From Gonatopus flavifemur (lineage: Eukaryota > Arthropoda > Insecta > Hymenoptera > Dryinidae): 64,000 bases of DNA. The notes under the pieces are model-generated. The model saw only the letters and a list, made by a program, of their open reading frames with translations, ran no database searches and had not been told where the DNA came from. Positions 46,026 to 56,690 of this stretch are shown piece after piece. The DNA lies in assembly GCA_018340375.1 (NCBI GenBank), contig JAFFJZ010000013.1, positions 2,706,501-2,770,500 of the forward strand. The letters are read 5' to 3'. Numbering within the stretch: the first letter of the stretch is position 1; each line of letters begins with the position of its first letter. Both the position numbers and the translations under genes were made by a program.

Positions 46026-46727
46026 TTAGAACGATCTGGGGGATGGCGGGAGAATGGGTATTGGGGTTGGTTGGGAGAAGGACTTCGAGTTCTGGATTGA
46101 CATTGTGGGCAAGGTGGGTCTTCCCATCGGGAGTAAGATTTCCCGTCGGAATAAGGGTTTCTATTTCCTCTGGATTTTTCGTGGCTTACTGGGTTTTGCG
46201 AATATTCTCGGTGAGTGTTATATGTGTCTTGTTTATATGTTGAGTCTCCTTGATAATAATCGTTCGTTCTATATGGTTCTTTCCAGCGTGGTGGAGACGG
46301 ACTGTTTCGTCTCCAACGTGAATAATCCGGAGTACTCATAGCGGATGTTTGTGAGGAATGAGACCTAGAAGCTCGGTGTTCGTTTTGATAATTTGGATAG
46401 CGTGGGAGTCCGTAGGCATCTGGACGGGTTACGTGTCTTCGCGCTGTATCATGGGGGGTAGGATAATGAGGATAGGAAGGGGGTGGAAAACTGTAATCCT
46501 TTTGATAGGAGTAAGGGGGAGAATATTCAGGTTGATTTAAGGGATTGTGTGATTGGGAAGGGTTGTAATTGTTAAATTGGCTTAGTGAGCCCGCGTAATA
46601 TGATTCTGCCTCTATGGCGCGAGTACAAACGTTGTCGTAGTCTGTTGGAGTACTCAACATCACATATCGGGTGATTTTGTCGGGTAAGCCATCTAAACAA
46701 CCCGTCATAGCTGCTTTATTCATGTCG
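45902..46727 (-). pseudogene. gag: Gypsy Gag, N-terminus removed by Transib copy 2
   Basis: The open frame starts inside the Transib end; genuine Gag begins at about 46727. A capsid C-terminal motif (GCLDGLPDKITRYVMLSTP, then AIEAESYY) is followed by a long region rich in S, Y, P, R and N with basic clusters, resembling the nucleocapsid end of errantivirus Gag. No CCHC knuckle is seen, only a CPQC. On the far side of the Transib (52267 onward) I find no matching Gag N-terminus, so the 5' part of the element seems lost rather than merely displaced. Confidence 0.7.
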
Positions 46728-46789
46728 CACAGTGGGGCCAAATGCCAAAAAGCTGGACAAAATTATGAGGGGCTCTCAAATTCGCTTGC

Positions 46790-47720
46790 GACTTCGTACT
46801 CGGGAAGTTTATGAGGTCACTGATTACGAATCCGTTGTCAGAATTTCAAAATTCAAAATGGCGGATCCAATATGGCAGACGAAAATTGAAAGAAACCATC
46901 GGATTCTCTCCAAACCTGGTGATCAGGAGTTTTTGGGGTCGCTGATTACGAATCTGCTGTTTGAGTTCCAAAATTCAGAATGGCGAATCCAATATGGCGG
47001 ACGAAAATTTTAAAAATCATCGGATTTTCCTCAAATTGAGTACCCAACGATTTTTCGGGTCGCTGATTACGGATCCGTTGTTCTCATGCCGGAATTCGAA
47101 ATGGCGGATCCAATATGGTGGACGAAAATTGGGAGTAATCATCGGATTTTTTTCAAATTTGGTGATCAGGGGTTTTCGGGGTCGCTGATTACGAATCCAC
47201 TGTCTGAGTTCCCAAATTCAGAATGGCGAATCCAATATGGCGGACGAAAATTGGAAAAATCATCGGATTCTTTTCAAATTGAGTACCCAGAGATTTTTGG
47301 GGTCGCTGATTACAAATCCGTTGTCTGCATTCCGAAATTCTGAATGGCGGATCCAATATGGTGGAATAAAATCGAGAAGATCATCGGATTTCCTTCAACC
47401 TCGGCATCCAGGAGTTTTTGGGGTCACCAATTACGAATCCGTTGTCAAAATTTTGAAATTCAGAATGGCGGATCCAATATGGTGGACAAAAATTAAGAAA
47501 ATCATCGCATTTTCTTCAAACTCGGTACTCAGGGGTTTCTGTGGTCGCGGATTACGAATCGACGGTCTGAAATTCAAAATTCAAAATAACGGACCCAATA
47601 TAGCGGACGAAAATTGTAAAAATCATCGGATTCCCTTGAAACTCGGTACCCAGGGGTTTTCGGGATCGCTGATCACGAATCCGTTGTCAGAATCCCGAAA
47701 TTCAGGATGGCAGATGCCAA
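46790..47720 (+). repeat. Subterminal array of Transib copy 2
   Basis: Seven to eight units of about 121 bp with ATGGCGGATCCAATATGGCG-type blocks (for example near 46858, 46980, 47100, 47222, 47345 and 47466), one or two units more than the equivalent array in copy 1 (34430-35090). Array length thus varies between copies. Confidence 0.8.
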
Positions 47721-47961
47721 AAATCAAAACTTCATTCATAACTTAATATTAAACAAGAACTAAACGGCCCATTTTGTTGTTCCTATTATGATCATCATTA
47801 TTATTATTTCCAACATTGAATCATTATTAATATAATTATCGAATGATATTAACACACCAAATGTGTTAAATCGGAAGATATATACATTCACAATATATAC
47901 AATAGTATAAAAAACTGGAATCGTAATGGTTTTTACTTTTGCCACACTTTTTTTACTCAGA

Positions 47962-50669
47962 TCAGTCTTCTTCTTCACTCTCAGAGGAAGATAATGGGAA
48001 AGTTACGTTGTCTTTATCAAGTATATCCGGAGTTTTGAACAGGCCTAACACGTCTCTGGGGAGAAACTTTAGTTTTTTCTTGGGCAACTGTCTTTTACTC
48101 CATGACATTGGATCAGAACTCAAAAGGAACCATTTAAAAATGTCTTCATTCGTTTTTTCTCTACTGCATTTCCTGGAGTGATGCTCTCGGTACCTTTGAA
48201 AATGAATGTTGTTAAGATATTTGAATATAATTATGTATTCATCGACACCGTTAAAGCTTTTGATCTCAACATGACAAGCAAAATCAAGGAAAAACAAAAA
48301 GCAGCTGCACTTTGGGGTCATCAGTATAAAGTTTTGAATAAATCCTCTAATTCATAAGTTTACTTGATTTTCAGAATTGTTTTCTAGTCTATGAATTTAT
48401 GTTTCCAGAGGATGAACAATGTGGCTCATTGATAAAAAAAGTATATGAATATTCATAATTCCCCGAATTCCTTACCAGAACAAAACAATCTTCGCGAACA
48501 TATATTCTCGTGGTTACCATGAATATATAGTTTGGCTAGTAGTCAAAAACGTATTGTGCCATGTATCAAACTGATTGCAGTACTTGAGAAGTCAAATTTT
48601 TCCCTTCAAAGTGTCGAGTCCACTGTGACAAATATAGACAATTATTAAGTGATATACATCATTTTCACCTTTCAAAATCTTTGTTACGAGCCTCTTGTGC
48701 TTCCTCAGTCAATTGGCCTATAGGTAGAAGAGCAGATGCAATGATTTCAGGTCCGTGGATCAAAAACTTGTGCATCGTAGGTGACATTGGGTACCACGGA
48801 TATTTTGTCGCGTAGTAGCGTGCCGTGTCTAAAGCGTAACTCCGAAACTTTTCAACGCCTATTTCATGGTCACTTGAAACGGTAGCTAATACTACATGAA
48901 GTCGTTGTATTAGGTTGACATCCACCCCTGTGATTTCGGCAGAAACTTCGGGTTGTGCGAAAAATCGCCTAGCGGGATTCCCATCATTTGATTTCCCAAA
49001 CCCTGGCTTAGGAACATCGACAATGAGGCCACATTTTTCTTTAAAACTTTTCTGTACAACCTTCTTTCGTTCTTCCACCAAAGCTTTATCTTGTTTTCGT
49101 GCTTGCCACTTCTGAATAGGTAGCTTATAAGACAAATGCAGGAGGCCCTCAAAAAATCGTATCCAGCCGTGTAGACAAGACAAACCAAACTGGAGGTTTT
49201 CGGTTTTGACCGGCCTGGATACTATATCATCAATTTTGTTGAATTCCTTAGATGTGGCACCACATATATAGCACTTCTGGGTATAGGTTGTCTCGGTTAT
49301 GGCATTGCATACCTTCCCGTCCACCATAGAAAAAATCATCTCATGTTTCACTGGAACATGTTTTTCATCAGTTCTGAAAGAAGTAGCCCTCAGATTTTCT
49401 ATTTCATTATCAACCCGTAGCTTCTCTGCAACCGAAACTCCAGTTGATTCTTTCAGAAACTCTATTTTGATTGGCCTACAAAATCTGGTTGATGATGGCC
49501 TTGGATTCTGCCAAATTATTTTTGAATTGCAGTGTAGGCGGAGAGGCACAAGTGAAGTAATGAACACAGCGGAATCACTAGCTTCCGAACTTTGATATGC
49601 TTGTTTGTATGAGAAGTGGCCAGAGCTCCCATCGAACCCCCATTTGGGAATGAGTACCAGGTTTTGTAACTCTTCATCAGATAAAGTTGACAAAACCGAA
49701 TTCTGTAGCTTTAAAATACGTGTAGCTGTGTGATCAAGAAGTGCTTGTAGTTGCACAACAGCGCAGGTTTCTGTTATTTGAATAAATTCCTTGTCAGGGA
49801 AACACATGCGTTTGGCCAGTTGAATTCTTTTATAAGGTGGGAATTTCTGCGGATCAGCTTCACGCAATAAGCAGTACTGATGTTTTGAGAGCTCGGCATC
49901 TACTAGGAGAGCTAGAGCATCTCCATCATCCAACATCTTCGGCTCATTTCGCTTGAAAGTTTGATAACCTCTCATATACATTTTGGCAAGCTCAGGATCA
50001 GAAGATGTAACATCCTTTACAATTTTCGCGGCTTCGATCTGTCCAGACGCTCTCAAACACATTCGTGTGGCGTAAGACAGCTCTGAGATAGGAGTATTTA
50101 CTCTGATATTCTCCGTTTTCCTACGTTTCGTTCTTTCTGAACATTCGTTGAATTCAACAAGAGGTCTTCCCACTTGCGCGTGAACAGTTACAGAATGGGG
50201 ATTCCTGAAAGTACAAAACACTACCTCTTGTTTTAACCATTCTTCATTATTTTTAAGAAATCGTTCTTCGGTCCTTTGAGAAGATTCCCATCTCTTTTTA
50301 AATACACATTTGAAAGTAGATGAAAGGTCAGAGATCTCTGTAGTTTTGTTATCCGGACAACACGTTATCTCGATGATTTTTCCTTGAAGGAAAGTGAACT
50401 TTTCATCCAACGTAGGTAGAGGACTGCTCCTCAAAATATTGTACTTCTCTCTCCGAGTCATAGATATTGAATCATCTTTGAAATCCACAAACGTTGTAGA
50501 ATTCGATGAAATCCGCTACAGAAACCCCATGTGTTTCTGAAAATTTTCCTCATTTTCTTGGGTTGGATTCAACCCTCTCAAGCTAATTTTTTTTGCAGTC
50601 AACTGTTCAAATTAAGCTACTAAGGGAATAAAGGTTGTTGAAACACTCACCTATGGCAGCGGAATCCAT
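47962..50669 (-). pseudogene. Transib transposase gene, copy 2: ORF intact but an intron acceptor is broken
   Basis: RAG1-superfamily DDE transposase. Exon 1 is 50669-50651 (MDSAAI, donor GTGAGT). Exon 2 is 50484-48669, 605 codons without stop. Exon 3 is 48193-47962, ending in an acidic SSSESEEED tail. The intron 2 sites (GTGAAA; TTTCAAAG) fit. Numbered from the start of the exon 2 open frame, catalytic candidates are D286 (WGFDGSSGHF), D390 (MVDGKVCNA) and E596/E599 (TEEAQEARNKDF); zinc ligands are probably C406 and C409 (CYICGA) with HxxxxH-type histidines further on. The intron 1 acceptor, TTTGTAG in copy 1, is TTTGTGG here. Translation might still begin at an internal ATG (MTRREK), losing about 16 residues. 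Confidence 0.88.
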
Positions 50670-51399
50670 CTCATTTGGAATTGTATGTTGACATTGAATT
50701 ATTTTGAAAAACGAAAAATATTCACCAAGCTCCAAACTTGCACGCGGAAAGAAGTTTACGGTAACGATTACTAGCAAGAGTAAGAATTCGGTGACAGCTA
50801 TTGCACAATTGTGATGAGCACCATTTGAAATCGGACCGATTACAACCAACTATTTACGTTGCCATGGAAACGATTGGTTAACATAAGAACGATCACCAAA
50901 TCGCGAGTCATGATTCAGTTCACGAAAAGAAAAGGGATATCAACACTTGAATAACATTTATAAACATTTAGGAAAATGACGGTCACTTTGGGGAAAAAGA
51001 GCATCGCTGAAGAATGTTAGCAGTGAAGTTACCAAAAATTCGTAGTAATAATACTAAATGTTGGTAGTTTTATTGTCATTTCCCATAGTGAATTCATGAA
51101 CTCATAGTAAATTCACTACGAATATTCTCCAGCAATACTGTTCTTCTCTCAATGGTCCATCATCTTCCTAAATATCAATGATTCCTCGCCTTTGTGTACC
51201 CTAAGCCCGCGATGAGAAGAAAAACGAATGGTAATCAATCTCATACAGTTCTCCTCGTGCAGCAAATGTACACTGGAAATGAAACACATACTAACGTTGA
51301 GATGAAATTCAAAGCGAATCTACTGAATTCTGAGTTTTGTGTCCACCATATTAGATACGCTATCTTTGATTCTTGGAATTTGACAACTGATTCGTAATC

Positions 51400-51690
51400 A
51401 ATGACCCCACAAAACCCTGGATACCGAGTTCGAAGGAAATCTGATGATTTTTTCAATTTTTTCCTGCCAAACTGAATCCGCCATTCTGAATTCCGGAATT
51501 CAGACACCGGATTCGGAATCAGCGACCTCAAAAACCTCAGGGTACCGAGTTTGGAGGCAATCCGATGATTTTTCCAATTTTCATCCGGCATATTGGATCC
51601 GCCATTTTGAATTTTGAAATTCAAACAACGGATTCGTAATCAGCGACCCCACAAACTTCTGCATATCAAGTTTCAGACGGATCTAAGGAC
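51400..51690 (-). repeat. Second subterminal array of Transib copy 2
   Basis: Two to three units of about 121 bp with AATCCGCCATTCTGAATTCC and ATTGGATCCGCCATTTTGAA blocks, inverted relative to 46790-47720; counterpart of 30380-30830. Confidence 0.75.
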
Positions 51691-52271
51691 TCCTCATCAC
51701 TCCGTCTAATTTTTTGTGATTTCCTGCACAAAAACATGGCGGAATTGCTTAGGGGCAGACATGGGCAGCCGTTTTTTCTTCTGATGTTTAGGTAAGAGTC
51801 CCATCTACCACCTCCAATAAGTTAAACGACGTAATTTTGCGTAATCCTCTACTATTCCTTCAAAAACCAAACACATTCTCTCATTCATAGATATAGAAAT
51901 TACATCCAATCATTGCTCTGTCAGTATTTTCCACTCATCAAATTGATATTCTCTCAATTTTTAGTGTATTCTACATAGTTTCAGTAATAGACTCCAATTT
52001 GAAAAAGTTAAATCGGTCCATTTTTCGAGACACAGCGTCTTTTTGAACATGCTCGTTATTTTACTGTCTTTCAATCACGCGGATTATACTTCAAGGAGGG
52101 TATTTTGCAACTGGTACACAAGGGCAGGGGGAGGGGATCAGATCTTCTTATATCAGAATTCCAATACTTGGGACATCACCTTACTTATCCCAAGGGTCAA
52201 ATATCCCCAACTACAAACTTCATTTTTGGGGTTTTGGCCAGCTTTTTGGCATTTGGCCCCACTGTGTGACG

Positions 52272-52822
52272 CTTCGAGATCAATCGTTTGAACCTCATTT
52301 CAACTGTTTCAAATTTCAGTTTATGTTTCTTCCTGGACTTCCAATACTCAACAGCCTTCTGCATATATTCTCCCTCAATTCCTCTGTCCTCGCATTCGTG
52401 AAATTGGAAATTTGAGTTTGGTTCTATTTCAAATGTATTGTCATCGCTCTCTTCAATTGCACAGGGTCGTCATGGCGTGATCGGATGATCTTCCTCAAAT
52501 CGTGGAGTATCATTAGTTTCTATGAATACAGGATTGAGCGTGGACGCCGCGGTCCCGTGAAGAAATAAACGATTTCTTCTGAACTTTCTCTCATTGTTAG
52601 CGATTGGAGAATTACGGGATAACACGTAATTATTAGAATTCGATGATGAATATAACTTATTTCCTTTATTAAAATTATAATGCCTTTATAATTAGGCTGC
52701 ACGTTCGATGACTAGCTGCGCGTGATGATTTTGTACGTTAATCACGTTTGACGATTAAAGGAGAAGTAACGAAGCGTTGTCGCTATGCGGACTGAGAAAA
52801 CAACGCGGAATATGAATGAATT
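52272..52822 (-). other. Unassigned interval with a short basic open frame abutting Transib
   Basis: On the minus strand about 60 codons are open up to the Transib end, with EYMQKAVEYWKSRKKHKLKF and EMRFKRLISK, a basic and possibly helical DNA-binding segment. It does not continue into gypsy Gag on the other side: the frame differs and a stop intervenes. Family unknown. The remainder up to the BEL/Pao end is non-coding; it may hold a LTR, but I could not pair it with another copy. Confidence 0.35.
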
Positions 52823-53086
52823 TGCCATTCAGTTCTTTGTTGAAGATGATTTAAATAATCAGTTTGCCACCTCAACCAAAAGTGCTGCAACAATTGTTGC
52901 ATATGTTGGTAATTATTCAATCTATTAACAGGCAAATTACACATGTCATGTTGGGGAATACTGGTGAGAGTATCCCCAATCAAAAAATGACTTGGAGTCA
53001 ACGGCTTCAAATCGTTGGGGTCAGACGAAATAGGAAAAAGAGGTCGTGAATTAAGAACAGCTTCAATTCGAGTAACGATCGTATAT
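52823..53086 (-). pseudogene. pol: BEL/Pao pol C-terminal domain (DUF5641-like), truncated
   Basis: Minus strand from 53086: YTIVTRIEAVLNSRPL, then LKPLTPSHFLIGDTL and FWLRWQTDYLNHLQQRTEWQ. This is the conserved end of BEL/Pao integrase. Family resemblance stops at TEWQ (about 52823), where a different sequence begins, so the last part of the domain and the 3' LTR are missing. It is the continuation of the integrase at 55166-55994 across the TIR element. Confidence 0.88.
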
Positions 53087-53519
53087 AAATTCCAGGCGTG
53101 CTAGCGGTTCAATGGTTTCAAATAAGTGAGAAAAGTGAGTTGCTGGTGGAGGAAAGTGAGTAAAAAGTGAGTTTTCGATTGAAAAAGTGAGTGAAAAGTG
53201 ATTTACTTTGAATATAATTGTATGATTGGATATGCAAATAAAACAGTTGAATAATTACTGATTGTATTATTACTAATGGAATCAACAATCAGTATCATAT
53301 TAACTTGGGACCAGTGGCGGAAAATTATTTGTTATAGTGGAGAAAATGTAAAAAATATCATCAGAATGATATTGATGAAGATTATCCACAATATAAAGAC
53401 TGAACTGTAATTTTCAGAATGATGAATAACCAATTTACTATGAATTCATCTTATTGAATGGTAAACACTGTTTCTTGCCAATATTCAATTAGAGCACATT
53501 AAATGTTCATAAAATCCAT

Positions 53520-54180
53520 ATGTGACTGGCGATGAAAAGTGGATATATTTCGAGAATCCTAAACGCAAAAAATCATGGCTTACTCCGGGTGAACCATCAA
53601 CATCGACGGCAAGACCAAACCGCTACGGACGAAAGACAATGCTGTGTGTTTGGTGGGATCAGAAGAGCGTAATCTACTAAGAGCTGCTGAAACCTGGGGA
53701 AACTGTCAATACTCAACGCCACCGACAACAAATGATGGATTTGGATCGAGTTTTGTGTGAAAAACGACCAGGATACCAACAAAGACAACACAAGGTGATT
53801 TTGCTGCATGACAATGCACCAGCACACAAAGCAAGACAGGTCCAGGAAACGATAGAGTCGTTCCGTTGGGAGATTCTTCAGCACGCGCCTTACTCACCGG
53901 ACCTTGCCCCATCCGATTACTACTTGTTTGCATCGATGGGACACGCACTTGCTGAACAGCGCTTTACTTCTTACGAAGATGTACGAGAATGGCTCGATGA
54001 CTGGTTTGCCTCAAAAGAGCAACAGTTCTTTTGGCGCGGAATCCACAAATTGCCAGAAAGATGGAAAAAAATGTATAGATAGCGACGGACAATACTTCGA
54101 ATAAGTTACTTTGTGTCATATCATTACAATAAACGTGTTTTTTCTGTACGAAAATTCCGGTTTCATACTTACACACCTGG
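53520..54180 (+). pseudogene. Mariner 3' half (irritans-like), inside the TIR element
   Basis: Begins VTGDEKWIYFENPKRKKSW (first catalytic aspartate), then LHDNAPAHKA and YSPDLAPSDYYLF, which give the second and third aspartates of a DD34D transposase, and ends SDGQYFE. A frame change occurs near 53715 and the last residues need another near 54060. The 3' TIR ends CATACTTACACACCTGG at 54180 with TA next. The first half of the element is missing. Confidence 0.85.
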
Positions 54181-54182
54181 TA

Positions 54183-55125
54183 GGAGAATTCAGTAGGAAT
54201 TCTTTTTTCATAATTCATTAGTCCTCTAAGAGAACTTATCACCCACAAATTTCATGTTTTGAATAATTCATTACTTTTTATAACAAAATCAGGATGAACA
54301 TATGGAACAGTACATAATGAAAGAAAATAATGAGACGTTGGTAATTCTTTGTCACTCTTTTTTGTCGATCAGTTGTTCAAACAATAATTCTTCTTTGAAC
54401 AATCGATAAGAAATTCTCTTCTGCAACAGAACATCAATTTGAGATCTCCATTATGCATATTAATCATTTGCATCCATACTTCATTTTGTTTTTGCTTTTT
54501 TTTATAAATTATTTCAATAATTGCATTCTAGGAGTACATTTGAATATACCCTAGCATATACATATATTTCTCACTCAAAAAGTTTCTCCCAATTGTACGC
54601 AACTTGCGGGCAACATTTTCACCGAATATCCAATCATTTCACTCTCAGAAAATCCCCCTCAATCCACAGGTTTTTGCAAACGATGTGAGCGTGAATTCAT
54701 GAAGAATTTAAACAAGATATGCACTAGATCATGGCGCGCGATTTGCGAGCAACAGTATGGATCACAGGTGGGTTGCACGCAAATCACACGCAAATTCTCG
54801 CGTGCATAACGGTCTCAAGTTTTGCACGCAGTCAATGTTATCTTGGAAGTTAGTTTGATTAGTTCGATAATTAGTGATATTTCGATTTTCAGTTTTGCTT
54901 CTCATTCCTTTCCTTCGCTGTTTCACGCAGTCAGATTTTTGGTAACACTTTCAATATAATACAATAATCTTCTCCGACTGAATTGAATAACTCTAAATGA
55001 TTCCTGTGAATCATAACACAAAAACCATAGTACTAACGGAATTAACACTCGCTCATCATTGTTGGATGAAATATATGACGGAATGAAAAAAAAATAATTG
55101 AAATTGGACAATATTGACACACTGA
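54183..55125. other. Non-coding part of the TIR element
   Basis: AT-rich with no supported ORF. Two GCACGCA-type repeats occur at 54765-54830. Subterminal AAAGTGAG motifs begin at its right edge (55130-55150). Confidence 0.4.
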
Positions 55126-55165
55126 TCATGGAAAAAGTGAGAAAAGTGAGTCGCTAGCATGCCTG

Positions 55166-55994
55166 AAATTCTCAAAAGTTAGATGAACATTGCCAAGAAT
55201 TCTTTTTAGATGGTATTCCGCTGATTTAACTAACGACTCCCACAGTCCACCGAAATTAGGCCCCCTTGGAGGTATGAAATGCCAGGTTATGTTATTTCTT
55301 TTCATAAAATTAGAAACCTGATTATCTGAATCGCTATTATGAAGTGAAGAAAGGATTTCTCGCAAATGGTTATCCGCGCCAACAAAATTTGTCCCGTTGT
55401 CGGAATAAATATCACGACAGATGCCACGACGAGAGACAAAACGTTTGAGGCAATTCAAAAAGCATTCTGTGCTCAAATCGCCTGCTAATTCCAGATGCAC
55501 AGCTTTAGAGGCTAGGCAAATAAAATCGCATAAATAAGTTTTGAGTATTTTTCTGTTACGAGTCTTACTGTCTTTTATCAGCAAAGGTCCAGCAAAATCT
55601 ATACCGACAGATAAAAATGGCCTTCTAGCTCTCATTCTAGGCTCGGGTAAATCCCCCATCATATAATAAGGTTCCTTGGGGTTTGCTTTGAAGCACGTAA
55701 TACAGTTGTGCAAAATCTTACGTACCGCATCTTTCCCATTGATCATCCAAAATCGAGATCGAACAGCGGATAATGTACGTTGCACCCCTATGTGTAAATT
55801 CCGTACGTGTTCATGAATGATAATTAATTGAGAAAAGGGATGATTAGCCGGTATAACCATTTGGTGCTTATGCTCATAAGGTAAGTTAGAGTGCCTGAGT
55901 CTCCCGCCAACTCGTATAACTTGCGATTCGTCAATGAAGGGATTCAAACTGAGCAGCTTACTGGTCGAAGAGACGGTACCATGACGCTTCGACG
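55166..55994 (-). pseudogene. pol: BEL/Pao integrase, interrupted at both ends
   Basis: Minus strand from about 55950: LNPFIDESQVIRVGGRLRHS is the classic BEL/Pao start of this region. The zinc finger follows (HEHVRNLHIG, HNCITCFK), then the core: VGIDFAGPLL (first D), YSDNGTNFVGA (second D), and GGLWESLVKSAE (E). No stop inside. The 5' end is cut by Transib copy 3 at 55994 and the 3' end by the TIR element at 55165. Upstream RT, protease and Gag of this element are absent from the window. Confidence 0.93.
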
Positions 55995-56515
55995 CACAGT
56001 GGGGCCAAATGCCAAAAAGCTGGCCAAAACCCCAAAAATGAAGTTTGTAGTTGGGGATATTTGACCCTTGGGATAAGTAAGGTGATGTCCCAAGTATTGG
56101 AATTCTGATATAAGAAGATCTGATCCCCTCCCCCTGCCCTTGTGTACCAGTTGCAAAATACCTTCCTTGAAGTATAATCCGCGTGATTGAAAGACAGTAA
56201 AATAACGAGCATGTTCAAAAAGACGCTGTGTCTCGAAAAATGAACCGATTCAACTTTTTCAAATTGGAGTCTATTACTGAAACTATGTAGAATACACTAA
56301 AAATTGAGAGAATATCAATTTGATGAGTGGAAAATACTGACAGAGCAATGATTGGATGTAATTTCTATATCTATAAATGAGAAAATGTGTTTGGTTTTTG
56401 AAGGAATAGTAGAGAATTACGCGAAATTACGTGGTTCAACTTATTGGAGGTGGTAGATGGGACTCTTACCTAAACATCAGAAAAAAAAACGGCTGCCCAT
56501 GTCTGCCCCTGAGCA
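55995..56515 (+). mobile_element. Transib copy 3, one end only (about 520 bp)
   Basis: Starts CACAGTGGGGCCAAATGCCA at 55995 after CGACG, and matches the first 520 bp of copy 1 almost base for base up to TGTCTGCCCCTGAGCAATT. The gene and the other end are missing. It is followed by one diverged unit of the 121 bp family (56516-56625). Confidence 0.88.
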
Positions 56516-56640
56516 ATTATTGACTAGATTCACGTCCGCCATTTCGGATCCGCTACCTTGTATTCGGGAATTGACTCCAGATTCGGATTCAGCACCCTCG
56601 AAAACCCCCAGGACTCATGGTTGCCAATAATTCATCGATC
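56516..56640 (-). repeat. Single unit of the 121 bp family, next to Transib copy 3
   Basis: CACGTCCGCCATTTCGGATCCG, GAATTGACTCC and GATTCGGATTCAGCACCCTCGAAAACCCC resemble the units of the 13870-15290 array more than those within Transib copies 1 and 2. Confidence 0.6.
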
Positions 56641-56690
56641 CGAGGCAAGATAGCGAATATTCAAAGACGGCGGAGAAAATGAGGTATATG

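Larger units (their letters stand above)
46728..52266 (-). mobile_element. Transib element, copy 2 (5539 bp), inverted relative to copy 1
   Basis: TIRs at both ends start CACAGTGGGGCCAAATGCCA. Flanks TGTCG (46723-46727) and TGACG (52267-52271) agree at four of five bases, so the duplication is slightly diverged or the flanks were exchanged. Internal order is the mirror image of copy 1: array (46790-47720), gene on the minus strand (50669-47962), array (51400-51690), with closely similar sequence throughout. It cuts the gypsy gag frame. Confidence 0.92.
53093..55165. mobile_element. 2073 bp TIR element of unassigned superfamily
   Basis: Ends read CAGGCGTGCTAGCG (left) and CAGGCATGCTAGCG (right, inward). 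They are flanked by a 6 bp repeat AAATTC (53087-53092 and 55166-55171). Removing the element and one repeat restores the BEL/Pao reading frame from ENF to YTIV, which proves the boundaries. Both ends carry clustered AAAGTGAG/CTCACTTT motifs, possible transposase-binding sites. The only protein inside is a mariner relic, itself an insertion. A 6 bp duplication fits neither hAT (8 bp) nor mariner (TA) well. Confidence 0.75.
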
